From Flavobacteriaceae bacterium (GTDB lineage: Bacteria; Bacteroidota; Bacteroidia; Flavobacteriales; Flavobacteriaceae), in NCBI GenBank assembly GCA_021647985.1, contig JAKITQ010000018.1, forward strand, positions 1 through 57,277: DNA of 57,277 nucleotides. The letters are read 5' to 3'. A model generated the notes under the pieces. The model was not told where the DNA came from. It made no database searches and worked only from the letters and a program-made list of their open reading frames with translations. A program made the position numbers and the translations under genes. Of this stretch, positions 26,494 to 36,500 are shown piece by piece. Position 1 is the stretch's first letter, and each line of letters starts with the position of its first letter.

Positions 26494-28488
26494 ATGAATA
26501 AAATAGTATATGTATTTGTGTTGTTATTTTCATTAAATTTTTACGCACAAGAGCAACAAGTTGATAGTACCAAAGTTGTTGGTTTGGAAGAAGTAATAGT
26601 TATTGGTCATAAAAAATTAAACAATCAAAAACAGGAAAAACCACTTTCGTCTATTGATGAATATTTAGAGAAATCAAGTAAAATAACCATGATAAAGCGT
26701 GGTAATTATGCATGGGAACCCGCAATTAATAATATGGTTTCTGATCGTTTATCGGTCACCATTGATGGGATGCAAATTTTTGGCGCTTGTACAGATAAAA
26801 TGGATCCAATTACATCGTACGTAGATGTTTCTAACTTATCTGAAGTACACATAAAATCTGGTCAGCAAGGGTCTGAAAATGGTTCTACTATTGGAGGAGG
26901 AATTGATTTGAAATTACAAAAAGGTGATTTTGAAAAAGATGATTGGAGTTTTGGTGTTGATACAGGTTATGAAACCAATGGCAATGCAAAAATATTTAGT
27001 TCAGAATTTAATTATTCTAATGATAAATATTTTGTGAATTTGGATGGTATTTACCGAAAATCAGATAATTATAATGCTGGCGGAAATGAAGAGGTTCTGT
27101 TTTCACAATTCGAAAAATTAAATTTTTCTACAGTTGCTGGTGTTAAAATAAAAGAGAATGGAGCACTGATTGGTTCCGTAATTTATGATAAGGCTACAAA
27201 TGTTGGGTATCCAGCCTTAACAATGGATGTCTCGTTGGCAAAAGCATTAATTACATCGTTGAGCTATGAACATAAAAATATCAGTCCATTTATAAATAAA
27301 TGGGAAACCAAATTGTATTACAATACCATAACCCATGTGATGGATGATACAAAACGTCCTGATGTTCCGATACATATGGATATGCCTGGGTGGAGTGATA
27401 CTTTTGGGTTTTATTCAAAAATGAGTGCTCAAAAAAATAATCATAAAATATTGTTCAATCTAAATGGGTATTACAATAAATCATTGGCAGAAATGACGAT
27501 GTATCCAAATGATCCGAATGAAAATATTATGTTTATGTTGACATGGCCAGATGTTAGAACGCTGTATTCTGGAGTTTATGCCGAAGATAATATTCGTTTG
27601 AAAAACAATCAGGGATTAAAAGTTTCTGCCCGATTAGGCTATCAAAATGAACGAATTGCTTCTGAATTTGGGTTGAATAGTTTGCGTATTTTTTATCCAG
27701 ATATGGATGATACTAACAATCGTTTTTTGGTAAATATTTTTGCTCAATACGAAAAGAGATTTAATAATTTTGATGTTGTGACAAGTGTAGGGTATGGAGA
27801 AAGAGCACCGTCAGTATCCGAAAGTTATGGGTTTTATCTCTATAATAGTTTTGATAATTTCGATTATATCGGCAACCCGTATTTTGGTAACGAAAAATCG
27901 ACAGAATTAAATGCAAGTTTTAACTATTCTAAAAATAAATTTAAAATTGGGTTAGAAACATCATTCTTCTATATCCAAGATTATATTATTGGAGAAATTG
28001 ATCCGACATTAACTCCTATGACCATTGGTTCAGACGGAGTAAAAATTTATGATGCGTTAAAATATGTTACAATTTTTAATACAGGTTTGAGTGCCTTTTA
28101 TAAAATAATACCAACAATTACTATTGATGGAAGGTTGACATATAATTTAGGGCAAGATAATTTAGGTAATAATTTGCCATTGATTAGTCCAGTTGATTAT
28201 AGCTTGTCAATGCAATATCAAAAGAATTTTTTTAATGCAGAAATCAATATGAATGGTGCAGCAGAGCAAAAGAATTTCAATAGTGATTATGGTGAAGATT
28301 TGACAAAAGCATACACTATTTTTAATGCCAATGCTTCGTATGCTTTTTATTTTGATAGTACTAAGTTGCTATTGAAAACTGGAGTAGAAAATATATTTGA
28401 TCGTAATTATTCAACGTTTGCAGACTGGAATAACATTCCAAGGTTGGGACGAAATGTGTTTTTAAATGTTTCATTTGTATTGAGATAA
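26494..28488 (+). CDS. TonB-dependent copper receptor, OprC/NosA type
   Basis: 664 residues: signal peptide (NKIVYVFVLLFSLNFYAQ), TonB-box region (LEEVIVIGHKK), plug domain and a beta-barrel ending NVFLNVSFVLR. The plug carries DGMQIFGACTDKMDP, giving Cys99-x3-Met103, and the barrel has HVM at 281-283. The order CxxxM then HxM, about 180 residues apart, is the copper-binding arrangement established for Pseudomonas OprC (C143/M147 and H323/M325). An extra HMDM follows at 294-297. It should import copper across the outer membrane using TonB energy. It is preceded by a Met/His/Cys lipoprotein gene and followed by a terminator. Confidence 0.88.
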   Translation: MNKIVYVFVLLFSLNFYAQEQQVDSTKVVGLEEVIVIGHKKLNNQKQEKPLSSIDEYLEKSSKITMIKRGNYAWEPAINNMVSDRLSVTIDGMQIFGACTDKMDPITSYVDVSNLSEVHIKSGQQGSENGSTIGGGIDLKLQKGDFEKDDWSFGVDTGYETNGNAKIFSSEFNYSNDKYFVNLDGIYRKSDNYNAGGNEEVLFSQFEKLNFSTVAGVKIKENGALIGSVIYDKATNVGYPALTMDVSLAKALITSLSYEHKNISPFINKWETKLYYNTITHVMDDTKRPDVPIHMDMPGWSDTFGFYSKMSAQKNNHKILFNLNGYYNKSLAEMTMYPNDPNENIMFMLTWPDVRTLYSGVYAEDNIRLKNNQGLKVSARLGYQNERIASEFGLNSLRIFYPDMDDTNNRFLVNIFAQYEKRFNNFDVVTSVGYGERAPSVSESYGFYLYNSFDNFDYIGNPYFGNEKSTELNASFNYSKNKFKIGLETSFFYIQDYIIGEIDPTLTPMTIGSDGVKIYDALKYVTIFNTGLSAFYKIIPTITIDGRLTYNLGQDNLGNNLPLISPVDYSLSMQYQKNFFNAEINMNGAAEQKNFNSDYGEDLTKAYTIFNANASYAFYFDSTKLLLKTGVENIFDRNYSTFADWNNIPRLGRNVFLNVSFVLR

Positions 28489-28513
28489 TTGAATAAAAAA
28501 ATTGATGTAATTT

Positions 28514-28552
28514 AAAATCACGGTAGATGAAATATCTCCCGTGATTTTTTTT
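28514..28552 (+). terminator. Terminator of the copper locus
   Basis: AAAATCACGG (28514-28523) pairs with CCGTGATTTT (28539-28548), followed by a T run. Confidence 0.85.
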
Positions 28553-28597
28553 GTAAATTGCAATGAGCATAGTATTTTTAATTTTAAAAGGGGATAA

Positions 28598-28767
28598 TTA
28601 TTTCTTAACTATAACGAATTTTTTATTAAGAGCTGCCAAAGTTTTCTTCACCACCGCTGCACTATTGCTTCTTTGTCTTTTTCTCTTTTGGTTGAAACTC
28701 TTTTTTGTTGTGCAATAAAAAAAAATTTGACAAAAGTAAAAAGCATAAACAATAATAATTTATTCAT
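28598..28767 (-). pseudogene. Possible decayed small secreted-peptide gene
   Basis: A minus-strand ATG at 28767 opens MNKLLLFMLFTFVKFFFIAQ, a signal-peptide-like start, then QKRVSTKREKDKEAIVQRW before TGA at 28648. In another frame the sequence continues SAAVVKKTLAALNKKFVIVK to TAA at 28598, which looks like the original ending after a frameshift. Evidence is only the coding-like composition. It lies in the 470-base gap between the copper locus and a small membrane-protein gene, which otherwise holds a terminator and a promoter box. Confidence 0.3.
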
Positions 28768-28922
28768 AAAAAATAGCTGTGTTCAACGTTGTAATTTAGA
28801 CCTACGAAATAAATTATATTTTATTATTACATTTGTTAAAGTGTTGTTAATTTTAAAGAATTACAATTAAAATTTTATATAAAAAAAGTACAATAATGAT
28901 TGCTGATTTAAACAATATGTAC

Positions 28923-28930
28923 TATTTTTG
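28923..28930 (+). promoter_or_regulatory. Bacteroidota -7 box for the 54-residue gene
   Basis: TATTTTTG matches TAnnTTTG, 28 bases upstream of the ATG at 28959. The -33 region is weak. Confidence 0.4.
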
Positions 28931-28958
28931 AGCAAATTTCATCAAAACAATTATTTAT

Positions 28959-29123
28959 ATGGAAATTGGTCAATTTATAGGTTTTTTAATTTTTCTAGGA
29001 GTTTTTACTATGGGCTTTTGGTTGATGTTATTTGTATTGATGTATGTAGTTCCTTACTGGTTATTTGGTAATTTAATGGAAAGTTGGAAATTGAAAAAGG
29101 AAGCTAAAAAAGCTAAATCGTAA
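28959..29123 (+). CDS. 54-residue single/double-pass membrane protein
   Basis: Starts MEIGQFIGFLIFLGVFTMG, has a long hydrophobic stretch (about residues 5-40, LMLFVLMYVVPYWLFG) and ends in a basic tail KLKKEAKKAKS. A promoter box lies just upstream and a hairpin terminator just downstream, which supports a real independent gene. Small hydrophobic proteins with Lys-rich tails are common in Bacteroidota and mostly uncharacterised. It does not look like a classic type I toxin, and no antisense RNA is evident. Confidence 0.55.
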   Translation: MEIGQFIGFLIFLGVFTMGFWLMLFVLMYVVPYWLFGNLMESWKLKKEAKKAKS

Positions 29124-29146
29124 AAAAGATATTTTAATAAAATAAG

Positions 29147-29177
29147 AAAGGTTGGTTTTTATCAACCTTTTTTAATT
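29147..29177. terminator. Hairpin terminator between convergent genes
   Basis: AAAGGTTG (29147-29154) and CAACCTTT (29163-29170) with an 8-base loop, then TTTTAATT. It lies between the small membrane-protein gene and the converging receptor gene. Confidence 0.7.
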
Positions 29178-31604
29178 GGTTTTATCTTTAATTTCGAATA
29201 TATTATTGTCAATATCTTTGGAGCGATTATATGAATTACGTTTGCTAGCTTTATTAAATCTATAAGAAAATGAAAGTAAATACCTGGTTTGAAAAACAGT
29301 AACTCTTTTTGAAATGGTGTTGGCTTCTAGTGAATTATAAACTCCTATCCTGTCATTAAAAACATCTTGAATTTTAAATGTCAATGTAGCTTTCCCATCA
29401 ATTAAATCTTTACTTGCCGTGATGTTGGTATATTGATACACATCAAATTCAGTAATTGCAGTTTTTAGAGCAGATTGATATGCATAGTCAATTTTCATTC
29501 GAAAAGTGTTATTAAATCGATAATTTGCCGAAAGTTGTGTGTACCATCTAAAATCATCATAGTCGTATTGATTTTCTCTAGTGTTGGTTAAACTATTTAA
29601 AAATGGAGTTACTGATGCATTTAATCTTAATTTATTAATTGGGAAATAGGTTAAAATTAATTCGAAACCCAATTGATTTAAATTACCATTGTTTATGGGT
29701 AGACGTTGATATACATCAAAACCATCAATAGTTTGATTATCTGTTTTTTCTAAAACTTCTAAAATATTATCTGTTGTATTATTATAAAAAAGTGCTGCAT
29801 TTAAATTTATTTTTTCAAATTTAGAATAATACTCTAATGTTATTAAATTTGAATATGATGGTCTTAAATAAGGGTTTCCTATAATAATAAACCTTTCATC
29901 TGTAAAGGAGTTAAAAGGATTTAATTGAAATACTTGAGGTCGGTTAATATTACGTGAATAATATAGCATCAGAGCACTGTCATCATTAATATTATAACTT
30001 AAACTAAGCGAAGGAAAAAGATCATTGTAATTATTAATAAAAACATCTTGTTGATTATCTTTGATTATTTCTGTGTAGCTTAATTCAGTTCTTAAACCAA
30101 ACTTATAACTAATTTTTTTTAATTCTCTAGAAAAACTTGCATAAAATGCATAAACTTTTTCATTGTAATTTACATTGTCTGTATATGCAGTTATAGGTTC
30201 ATATTGTTGTGATATATTATTGAAATTACCAATTGTGAAGTCATTTTCATAAATCCTAAAACTTGATTTTTGTCCAAGTTCTAATTTTGCATTATTATCA
30301 AAAGGATAGACGTAATCAAATTGTAAAAAATAATTATCAACATATTCATCTTTGATATATTTCTGTTTGTATGTGTCATTTGCGGGAAATGTTTCGCTAT
30401 TCAAAATAAATGTATTATTGATCGCTGTATTTTTATTGTAATTTAGGTGGGCAGTTAATTGATGACCTTTTTTCTTGAATTTACGTGTATAATTAATGTA
30501 TGTTTCTAGGTAAGATTCGTCACTATTGTCTGCTACATGTCTAATAGACGTTTTAACCAAATTGTCAATGGGTTTGAAATCATTTAAAAATAATTTAGAA
30601 TCGTAGTTTTTGTTGGTGGTAGAATAAAGTAAAGAAGTAGTTATCGTATTTTTATCATCTAAATAAAAATCACTTCCCACATTAAATAAAACGCTGTTTC
30701 TTTGTCGGTAATCATCTCTTAGTTCTTCAAAATTCCCTGTAGTATTTTGATTTTCGTCTAAGAAAATTTGATTGATATCTGTATCTTTATATATTACACT
30801 ATGATTGAAACTAGCTGTAGAAAAAATATTTATTTTTTCATTTTTATAATTTATAAATGTTGAAATACCGTCATTTCCAGGTGTCCCTCCGTGAACTTCA
30901 ATGGTGCCGTTATAACCTTCGTTTACTTTCTTTTTTAATAATAAATTTAATATACCGCCTCCACTTTCAGCATCAAAATTAGCAGATTGGTAAATTATTT
31001 CAACCTTGCTAATTGAATTTGCCGGTATCAAACTTAAAATATCTCCATTGTTTTTAAGCCCACCGTATGGTTTGCCATTTACTAATACCACAGCCTTTTT
31101 ACCCCTAATATAAATATTTCCTTGTCCATCAACTCTTACAGTTGGTGTGTTCTCTAATACCGTTATCGCATTTCCTCCAATATTGGCGATATCTTTGGAG
31201 GCATTATAAACTTTTTTTCCAAACTTATAGTCAAGTAGTTTGGTTTCAGTAATAAGTTCAACTTCATCTAGGTTTACAATATTTTGATCCAATTCAATAA
31301 TTCCCAAACCAATATCTTGATTTACATTTAAAGTTTGGATTATAAATGGCTTAAAGGATAAGGAGCCAACAATGCAGTAATATTTTCCTTTAGGGGTTTT
31401 TATTTCAAAATAACCATCTTTAGTAGTAATATCACCAATTATTTCCTGCGTAACAATATCCTGTAAAGTAACGGTGATAAATTGCAAGGGTGTATGGGTA
31501 TCTGCATCTCGTACAGTACCTGTTATAATAAAACGTTCATTAGCTTCTTGGCTTATTATAGTGAGGGAGGCCAAGCTAAAAAATAGAACTATAAGCAATT
31601 TCAT
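29172..31604 (-). CDS. TonB-dependent receptor-like outer-membrane barrel (CarboxypepD-reg/OMP_b-brl_3)
   Basis: About 810 residues. The likely start is the ATG at 31604 (MKLLIVLFFSLASLTIISQ signal peptide); an ATG three codons upstream is possible. A CarboxypepD_reg-like domain (ITGTVRDADTHTPLQFITVT) is followed by a plug (LDEVELITETKLLDY, TVRVDGQGNIYIRGKKAVVL). A long barrel with LFPSLSLSYNINDDSALMLY and INRPQVFQLNPF follows. This is the outer-membrane beta-barrel family of Bacteroidota related to TonB receptors but with no identified ligand. The C-terminus ends in a polar tail rather than an aromatic residue. No SusD partner is adjacent. Confidence 0.88.
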   Translation of the reverse strand: MKLLIVLFFSLASLTIISQEANERFIITGTVRDADTHTPLQFITVTLQDIVTQEIIGDITTKDGYFEIKTPKGKYYCIVGSLSFKPFIIQTLNVNQDIGLGIIELDQNIVNLDEVELITETKLLDYKFGKKVYNASKDIANIGGNAITVLENTPTVRVDGQGNIYIRGKKAVVLVNGKPYGGLKNNGDILSLIPANSISKVEIIYQSANFDAESGGGILNLLLKKKVNEGYNGTIEVHGGTPGNDGISTFINYKNEKINIFSTASFNHSVIYKDTDINQIFLDENQNTTGNFEELRDDYRQRNSVLFNVGSDFYLDDKNTITTSLLYSTTNKNYDSKLFLNDFKPIDNLVKTSIRHVADNSDESYLETYINYTRKFKKKGHQLTAHLNYNKNTAINNTFILNSETFPANDTYKQKYIKDEYVDNYFLQFDYVYPFDNNAKLELGQKSSFRIYENDFTIGNFNNISQQYEPITAYTDNVNYNEKVYAFYASFSRELKKISYKFGLRTELSYTEIIKDNQQDVFINNYNDLFPSLSLSYNINDDSALMLYYSRNINRPQVFQLNPFNSFTDERFIIIGNPYLRPSYSNLITLEYYSKFEKINLNAALFYNNTTDNILEVLEKTDNQTIDGFDVYQRLPINNGNLNQLGFELILTYFPINKLRLNASVTPFLNSLTNTRENQYDYDDFRWYTQLSANYRFNNTFRMKIDYAYQSALKTAITEFDVYQYTNITASKDLIDGKATLTFKIQDVFNDRIGVYNSLEANTISKRVTVFQTRYLLSFSYRFNKASKRNSYNRSKDIDNNIFEIKDKTN

Positions 31605-31728
31605 TTTACACAATGATAGAATCGAGTAAAAGTATGGGTTTAATTATTGATAAAAAATAGTGGTTATTAGGTATATTTTTAACTAACCATTAACCCTTAG
31701 ATTTTATAAACTTTCAATGAGTTAGTAT

Positions 31729-32067
31729 TTATAATAAAGATAGTATTGTTTCTGGAGGCCTACCAATTACTGCTTTATCATTATGTATAACAATTGGTCT
31801 TTCAATCAATTTGGGGTATTTTACTAGAGCTTTGATAATCTGGTTATTACTAAGTTTTTTTCCTTTAAAATTTTCTTTCCAGATAGTTTCATTTTTTCTA
31901 ACTAGAGCCAAAGGCTCTATTTTTAGTTTATTTAAAATTTCCTTAATTTCATTTTCAGAGATTGGAGTTTTTAAATATTCGATAATTTCAAAATCGACCT
32001 TAGCTTCTTTTAAAATAGCCAAACCTTGTCTGCTTTTACTACATCTAGGGTTATGTAATATTTTCAT
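31729..32067 (-). CDS. arsC: Arsenate reductase family protein (glutaredoxin-type ArsC)
   Basis: 112 residues. The catalytic region HNPRCSKSRQGLAIL carries Cys9, and LIERPIVIHNDKAVIGRPPE contains the conserved Arg-Pro of ArsC/Spx-fold enzymes. It is predicted to reduce arsenate to arsenite with glutathione/glutaredoxin-type or related thiol partners. It is unlinked to the arsenic operon at 47-50 kb, which has a different, phosphatase-like reductase. Members of this family in genomes without glutathione may have other thiol-transfer roles. Divergent from tatD. Confidence 0.9.
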   Translation of the reverse strand: MKILHNPRCSKSRQGLAILKEAKVDFEIIEYLKTPISENEIKEILNKLKIEPLALVRKNETIWKENFKGKKLSNNQIIKALVKYPKLIERPIVIHNDKAVIGRPPETILSLL

Positions 32068-32186
32068 TGATTTTTGAATTAATTTTAACTTGTAAAGGTA
32101 AAATTTATAAAAGGTTTAATTTTAAGAAATGATATTATTTTTTAATTATTATGGGCCAAATATCATATATCTATCATTGTCTGCTT

Positions 32187-32194
32187 TATATTTG
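32187..32194 (+). promoter_or_regulatory. Bacteroidota -7 box abutting tatD
   Basis: TATATTTG matches TAnnTTTG and ends four bases before the tatD ATG, suggesting a near-leaderless transcript. No good -33 element is visible. Confidence 0.35.
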
Positions 32195-32198
32195 CATC

Positions 32199-32966
32199 AT
32201 GATAATAACAGATACCCACACCCATTTATATAGTGAGCAATTCAATGCAGATAGAGATGAAGTAATGCAAAGGGCTTTTAACAATAAGGTATCCAGATTT
32301 TTTATTCCGGCCATAGATTCTTCCTATTATGAATCCATGTTTGCATTAGAAAAACAGTATCCCAATAATGTTTTTTTAATGACAGGGCTTCATCCTACTT
32401 CTGTTAAAGAAAATTATAAAGAAGAATTAGAATTGGTTAAAAACTTAATACAAGAAAGAAAATTTTATGCCATAGGTGAAATAGGTATTGATTTATATTG
32501 GGATAAAAGTTTTTTACAGCAGCAGCAAGATGCATTTAAAACACAAATTAATTGGGCTAAAGAAAATAAATTACCAATTGCAATACATTGTAGAGATGCT
32601 TTTGATGAAATTTTTGAAATATTAGAAGCTGAAAAAGATAGTAAATTATTTGGAGTTTTTCATTGTTTTACAGGAGATATTAAGCAAGCAAAACAAGCTA
32701 TTGACTGTGGTATGAAACTAGGAATAGGTGGTGTTGTAACTTTTAAAAATGGTAAGATCGATCAGTTTTTAAATGAAATTCCATTGCGTCACATCGTGTT
32801 GGAAACCGATGCGCCTTATTTGGCGCCAACACCTTACAGAGGCAAAAGAAATGAAAGTAGTTATATTGTTAATGTTGTAAATAAATTAGCAGATATTTAT
32901 GGTGTAGCTCCTGAAAAAATTGCTGAGCAAACTACAAAGAATTCAAAAGATTTATTTGGAATTTAA
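32199..32966 (+). CDS. tatD: TatD-family metal-dependent hydrolase
   Basis: 255 residues from the ATG at 32199, which starts the conserved MIITDTHTHLYSEQF. Sixteen further in-frame codons upstream are not family-like. Metal and active-site motifs are THTH, GEIGIDLYWDKS, PIAIHCRDAFDE, FHCFTGD and LETDAPYLAP. TatD enzymes are divalent-metal DNases with 3'-5' exonuclease activity linked to DNA repair and fragmentation. The ogt gene starts 5 bases after its stop, so the two are very likely cotranscribed, both with DNA-maintenance roles. Confidence 0.95.
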   Translation: MIITDTHTHLYSEQFNADRDEVMQRAFNNKVSRFFIPAIDSSYYESMFALEKQYPNNVFLMTGLHPTSVKENYKEELELVKNLIQERKFYAIGEIGIDLYWDKSFLQQQQDAFKTQINWAKENKLPIAIHCRDAFDEIFEILEAEKDSKLFGVFHCFTGDIKQAKQAIDCGMKLGIGGVVTFKNGKIDQFLNEIPLRHIVLETDAPYLAPTPYRGKRNESSYIVNVVNKLADIYGVAPEKIAEQTTKNSKDLFGI

Positions 32967-32971
32967 TAGAT

Positions 32972-33460
32972 ATGGAAAAAGAGCTAGACTATACATTTTA
33001 TAAAACACCAATCGGGATTGCCAAAATATGTGGAAACATTGATGGGATTCATTCTGTTTCTGTAATAGATAATGATGATAAAGAAATCACAAAAGAAATT
33101 CCTGATTCTTTAAAGGCATGTGTTGTACAATTAGATGAATATTTTCAAAATAAGAGAACCGAATTTGATTTGAAATTAAATCCTCAAGGCACTAAATTTC
33201 AAAAAAGAGTTTGGCAAGAACTGCAATCGATTCCATTTGCGAAAACAACAACATATTTAAGTCAATCCAAAAACATGGGCAATATAAAAGCAATTAGAGC
33301 TATAGCAGCAGCCAATGGTAAAAACCCTATTTGGATAATAATTCCTTGCCATAGGGTGCTTGGTAGTGATGGTTCTTTAACAGGATATGCAGGTGGAATT
33401 TGGCGAAAGAAATGGTTGTTAGAACATGAAAACCCAACAAATCAAACCTCTTTATTTTAA
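32972..33460 (+). CDS. ogt: Methylated-DNA--[protein]-cysteine S-methyltransferase
   Basis: 162 residues, the usual size. The active-site motif IPCHRVLGSDGSLTGYAGG is intact, with the acceptor Cys in PCHR, preceded by KFQKRVWQELQSIPFAKTTT and the helix-turn-helix-region AIRAIAAANGKNP. It repairs O6-alkylguanine by suicide transfer of the alkyl group. It has no Ada-type N-terminal domain. It lies 5 bases downstream of tatD, forming a small DNA-repair operon. Confidence 0.95.
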   Translation: MEKELDYTFYKTPIGIAKICGNIDGIHSVSVIDNDDKEITKEIPDSLKACVVQLDEYFQNKRTEFDLKLNPQGTKFQKRVWQELQSIPFAKTTTYLSQSKNMGNIKAIRAIAAANGKNPIWIIIPCHRVLGSDGSLTGYAGGIWRKKWLLEHENPTNQTSLF

Positions 33461-33473
33461 TTAAATTTACTAA

Positions 33474-33505
33474 TTGTAATTCTTTATTTTTTTCTTCTAT
33501 TTTTG
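33474..33505 (+). promoter_or_regulatory. Promoter of the 1143-residue protein gene
   Basis: TTG (33474-33476), 21 bases, then TATTTTTG (33498-33505). The ATG follows 12 bases later at 33518. Confidence 0.5.
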
Positions 33506-33517
33506 TCAACAGAATTG

Positions 33518-36500
33518 ATGGTTTTGAAAAAGAATTTTTTAGTTTTTTTATGTTTTTTAATTGGCTTTGTTGCCTTTGGACAAAACAGGCCTAAAGGTTT
33601 TAAAACTAAAATATTTCAAATTTCAAAGGATACCATTCGAATAGATTCTCTTAGTATTCATCCAAATTATTTTAAAGTATATAACAATAAGGATCAGGAG
33701 GTAGACACTTTGTTTTATAAAGTAGATTTTGTAAAAGCTAATTTGATTTTAAACAGTGATTTTAGTAGTTCGATCGATACTATTAAGGTGGTATATAAGT
33801 CCTTGCCGGAATTTTTAACAAAAAAATATGTGGCATTTGATCAAGAGTTGATTGTTCCTCAAGCTACAGACGAATCTCGGCTATTTAGTTATCAAACCAA
33901 AACTAAAAATAATCAGTTCAAACCCTTCGAAGGATTATATACCAGTGGTAGTTTATCTAGAGGAGTAACAATAGGTAACAATCAAGATGCAGTGGTAAAT
34001 TCTAATTTCAACTTGCAAATTGAGGGTAAATTATCAAAAGATGTTGGTATTCGAGCGTCAATTACCGATAATCAAGTACCTCTGCAAGAAGGTGGGTTTA
34101 CACAAAGACTTGATGAGTTTGATAGGGTGTATATGGAGTTGTTTAGTAAAAACTGGTCATTAAGAGCAGGAGATATTGATTTGATGAATACAAATAGCTA
34201 TTTGATGAGGTTTCAGAAAAAAATATCGGGAGTTGCAATAAATGCAAAACTGGATCACGATGTAGGTCAAACCAATGTATTTGCATCAGGAGCTTTGGTT
34301 AAAGGTAAATTTAATAGTTTTAAATTCAATGGTATTGATGGAAATCAAGGTCCATATAAAATATTTGGTCCTGAGAATGAGCAATTTATTTTAATGATAT
34401 CGGGTAGTGAAAGGGTGTATGCCAATGGGGTATTATTAAAAAGAGGCGAGAATTTTGATTATATAATTGATTATAATAGAGCTGAAATAACCTTCACCAC
34501 AATTTATACGGTCACATCTAATTTGAGATTTACTATTGAATATCAAATTGCCGATAGGAATTATACGCGTTTTTTAACTTATGATGGTGCCGAATTCAAG
34601 TCGGATAAGCTAAAGGTTGGAGTTAAATATTACAATGAATCAGATTCGAAAAATAAAACCATTCAGCAAGACCTTAGCGAAGAGCAAAAACAGATTTTAG
34701 CAAATGCCGGAGATGATCAGTCTAAAATGATAGCACCTTCTGCAGTGCCTGCCATATATGCTGATAATAAAATTTTGTATAAAAAAAGCACCAATAATAA
34801 TAATAATATTGAAATTTTTGAATATTCAATCAACCCAAATGATGATTTATATCAAGTTAGTTTTAGTTATGTGGGTGAGAATAGAGGAGATTACATAATA
34901 GAAACTTCTTTAGCAACAGGTAGAGTATATGAGTTTGTTAGTGAAATTAATAATGTGAAACAGGGTGCATACCTTCCTGTAATTCAATTGGTGGCGCCCG
35001 AGAGCTTGCAAATAATAAATATAGAAGCCGATTACAACCCTAGTGAAAATACAATTTTCAAATCAGAAATTGCGTTTAGTGATAAAAATCAAAATTTATT
35101 TTCAAACATAGATAATGAAGATAATAATGGTTTTGCCACAAAACTAAAATGGCAACAGGGTTTGATCAATAAAAAATGGCAGTTAAAAAGTAATTTAGAT
35201 TATGAATACATAGATGCAAATTTTAATACGATTGAAAGAATTCGTAATGTTGAATTTTCAAGAGATTGGAATATAGATGATTTTAATTTTCAAAATAATC
35301 AAAAGCAGCAATTTATAATTGCGGGATTCAATCTAAAAAATGATAGTATTGGAAATGTAAATTACAATTATGAAAATTTAGTATTAGGTGAAGATTACAA
35401 AGGAAATAAACACCGTTTACTAGCCAATATTAAATTAAAGAATACGATTATTTTAACAGAGTCTAGTGTTTTAGACAATAATGATGCTTTTGAAGAAAAC
35501 AAATTTTACAGATCTAATAGTACTGTGGTACATCAATTTATAAATAAATGGATGGGAGCGAAATACAACTATGAAAACAACCAGCGCAGGGAAAAGGCCA
35601 GCCAAAACTTAACGAGTTTTAGTCATAAATTTTCTGAAGTGGAAGGTTTTTTTGGAATTGGAGATTCTACAAAAGTATTTGCTGAATTTGGTTATAATTA
35701 CCGTGTAACAGATAGTGTTCAAAATACTAATTTAGAAAATGTAAGTAAGGCAAATACTTTTTATTTAAAATCGAAATTAGTTCAAAATAAGAATACTAAT
35801 TTGGCACTGTTTGTAAATTATAGATCTGTAAAGAACGTTTTGATAGATGATGAAGAAACTCTAAACTCAAGAGTGACCTACAGCCAAAAATTATTTAATA
35901 ATTTTATAAGTCTGCAAACACTTTATGAAACTTTGGCAGGTAATTTGCCACAACAAGAATTTACTTATATAGAAGTAGAACCAGGTAAAGGGTTTTATGA
36001 ATGGATTGACTTTAATGGAAACGAAATTCAGGAATTGGATGAATTTGTAATTGCACAATTTCAAGATCTGGCAAAATTTGTAAGGGTTTTATTACCTACC
36101 GTCAGTTTTATTAAAACAAACCAAAACAAATTTAGCCAGTCCGTTTCTTTTAATGCGAGTTCATGGAAAAACAATACTGGTTTTAAAAAATACTTATCGC
36201 ACTTTAGTAATCAAGCGTACTTTTTAATTAATTCAAAAACCAAGAGAAATAAAGATCAATTGAATTTAAACCCTTTTAATTTTGATGAGAGTAATTTGTT
36301 AGACCTTGATTTAAATATTAAAAATAATTTATTTTTTAATAGAGGTATCCAAAATTACAGCATGATTTACACCTATATAAATTCTAGAAAAAAATCAATT
36401 TTTATTTTTGGAGATCAGGATGTTAAGTTGCAAACGCACCAATTTCAGTTTATCAATAAGTTTGGAGATTTTTGGTTACTTGAAGCCATTGGCGGGTTTA

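Noticed and set aside
28673-28870. 65-residue plus-strand ORF
   Set aside because: Opposite a signal-peptide-like minus-strand frame and rich in AT-derived residues; no promoter or family.
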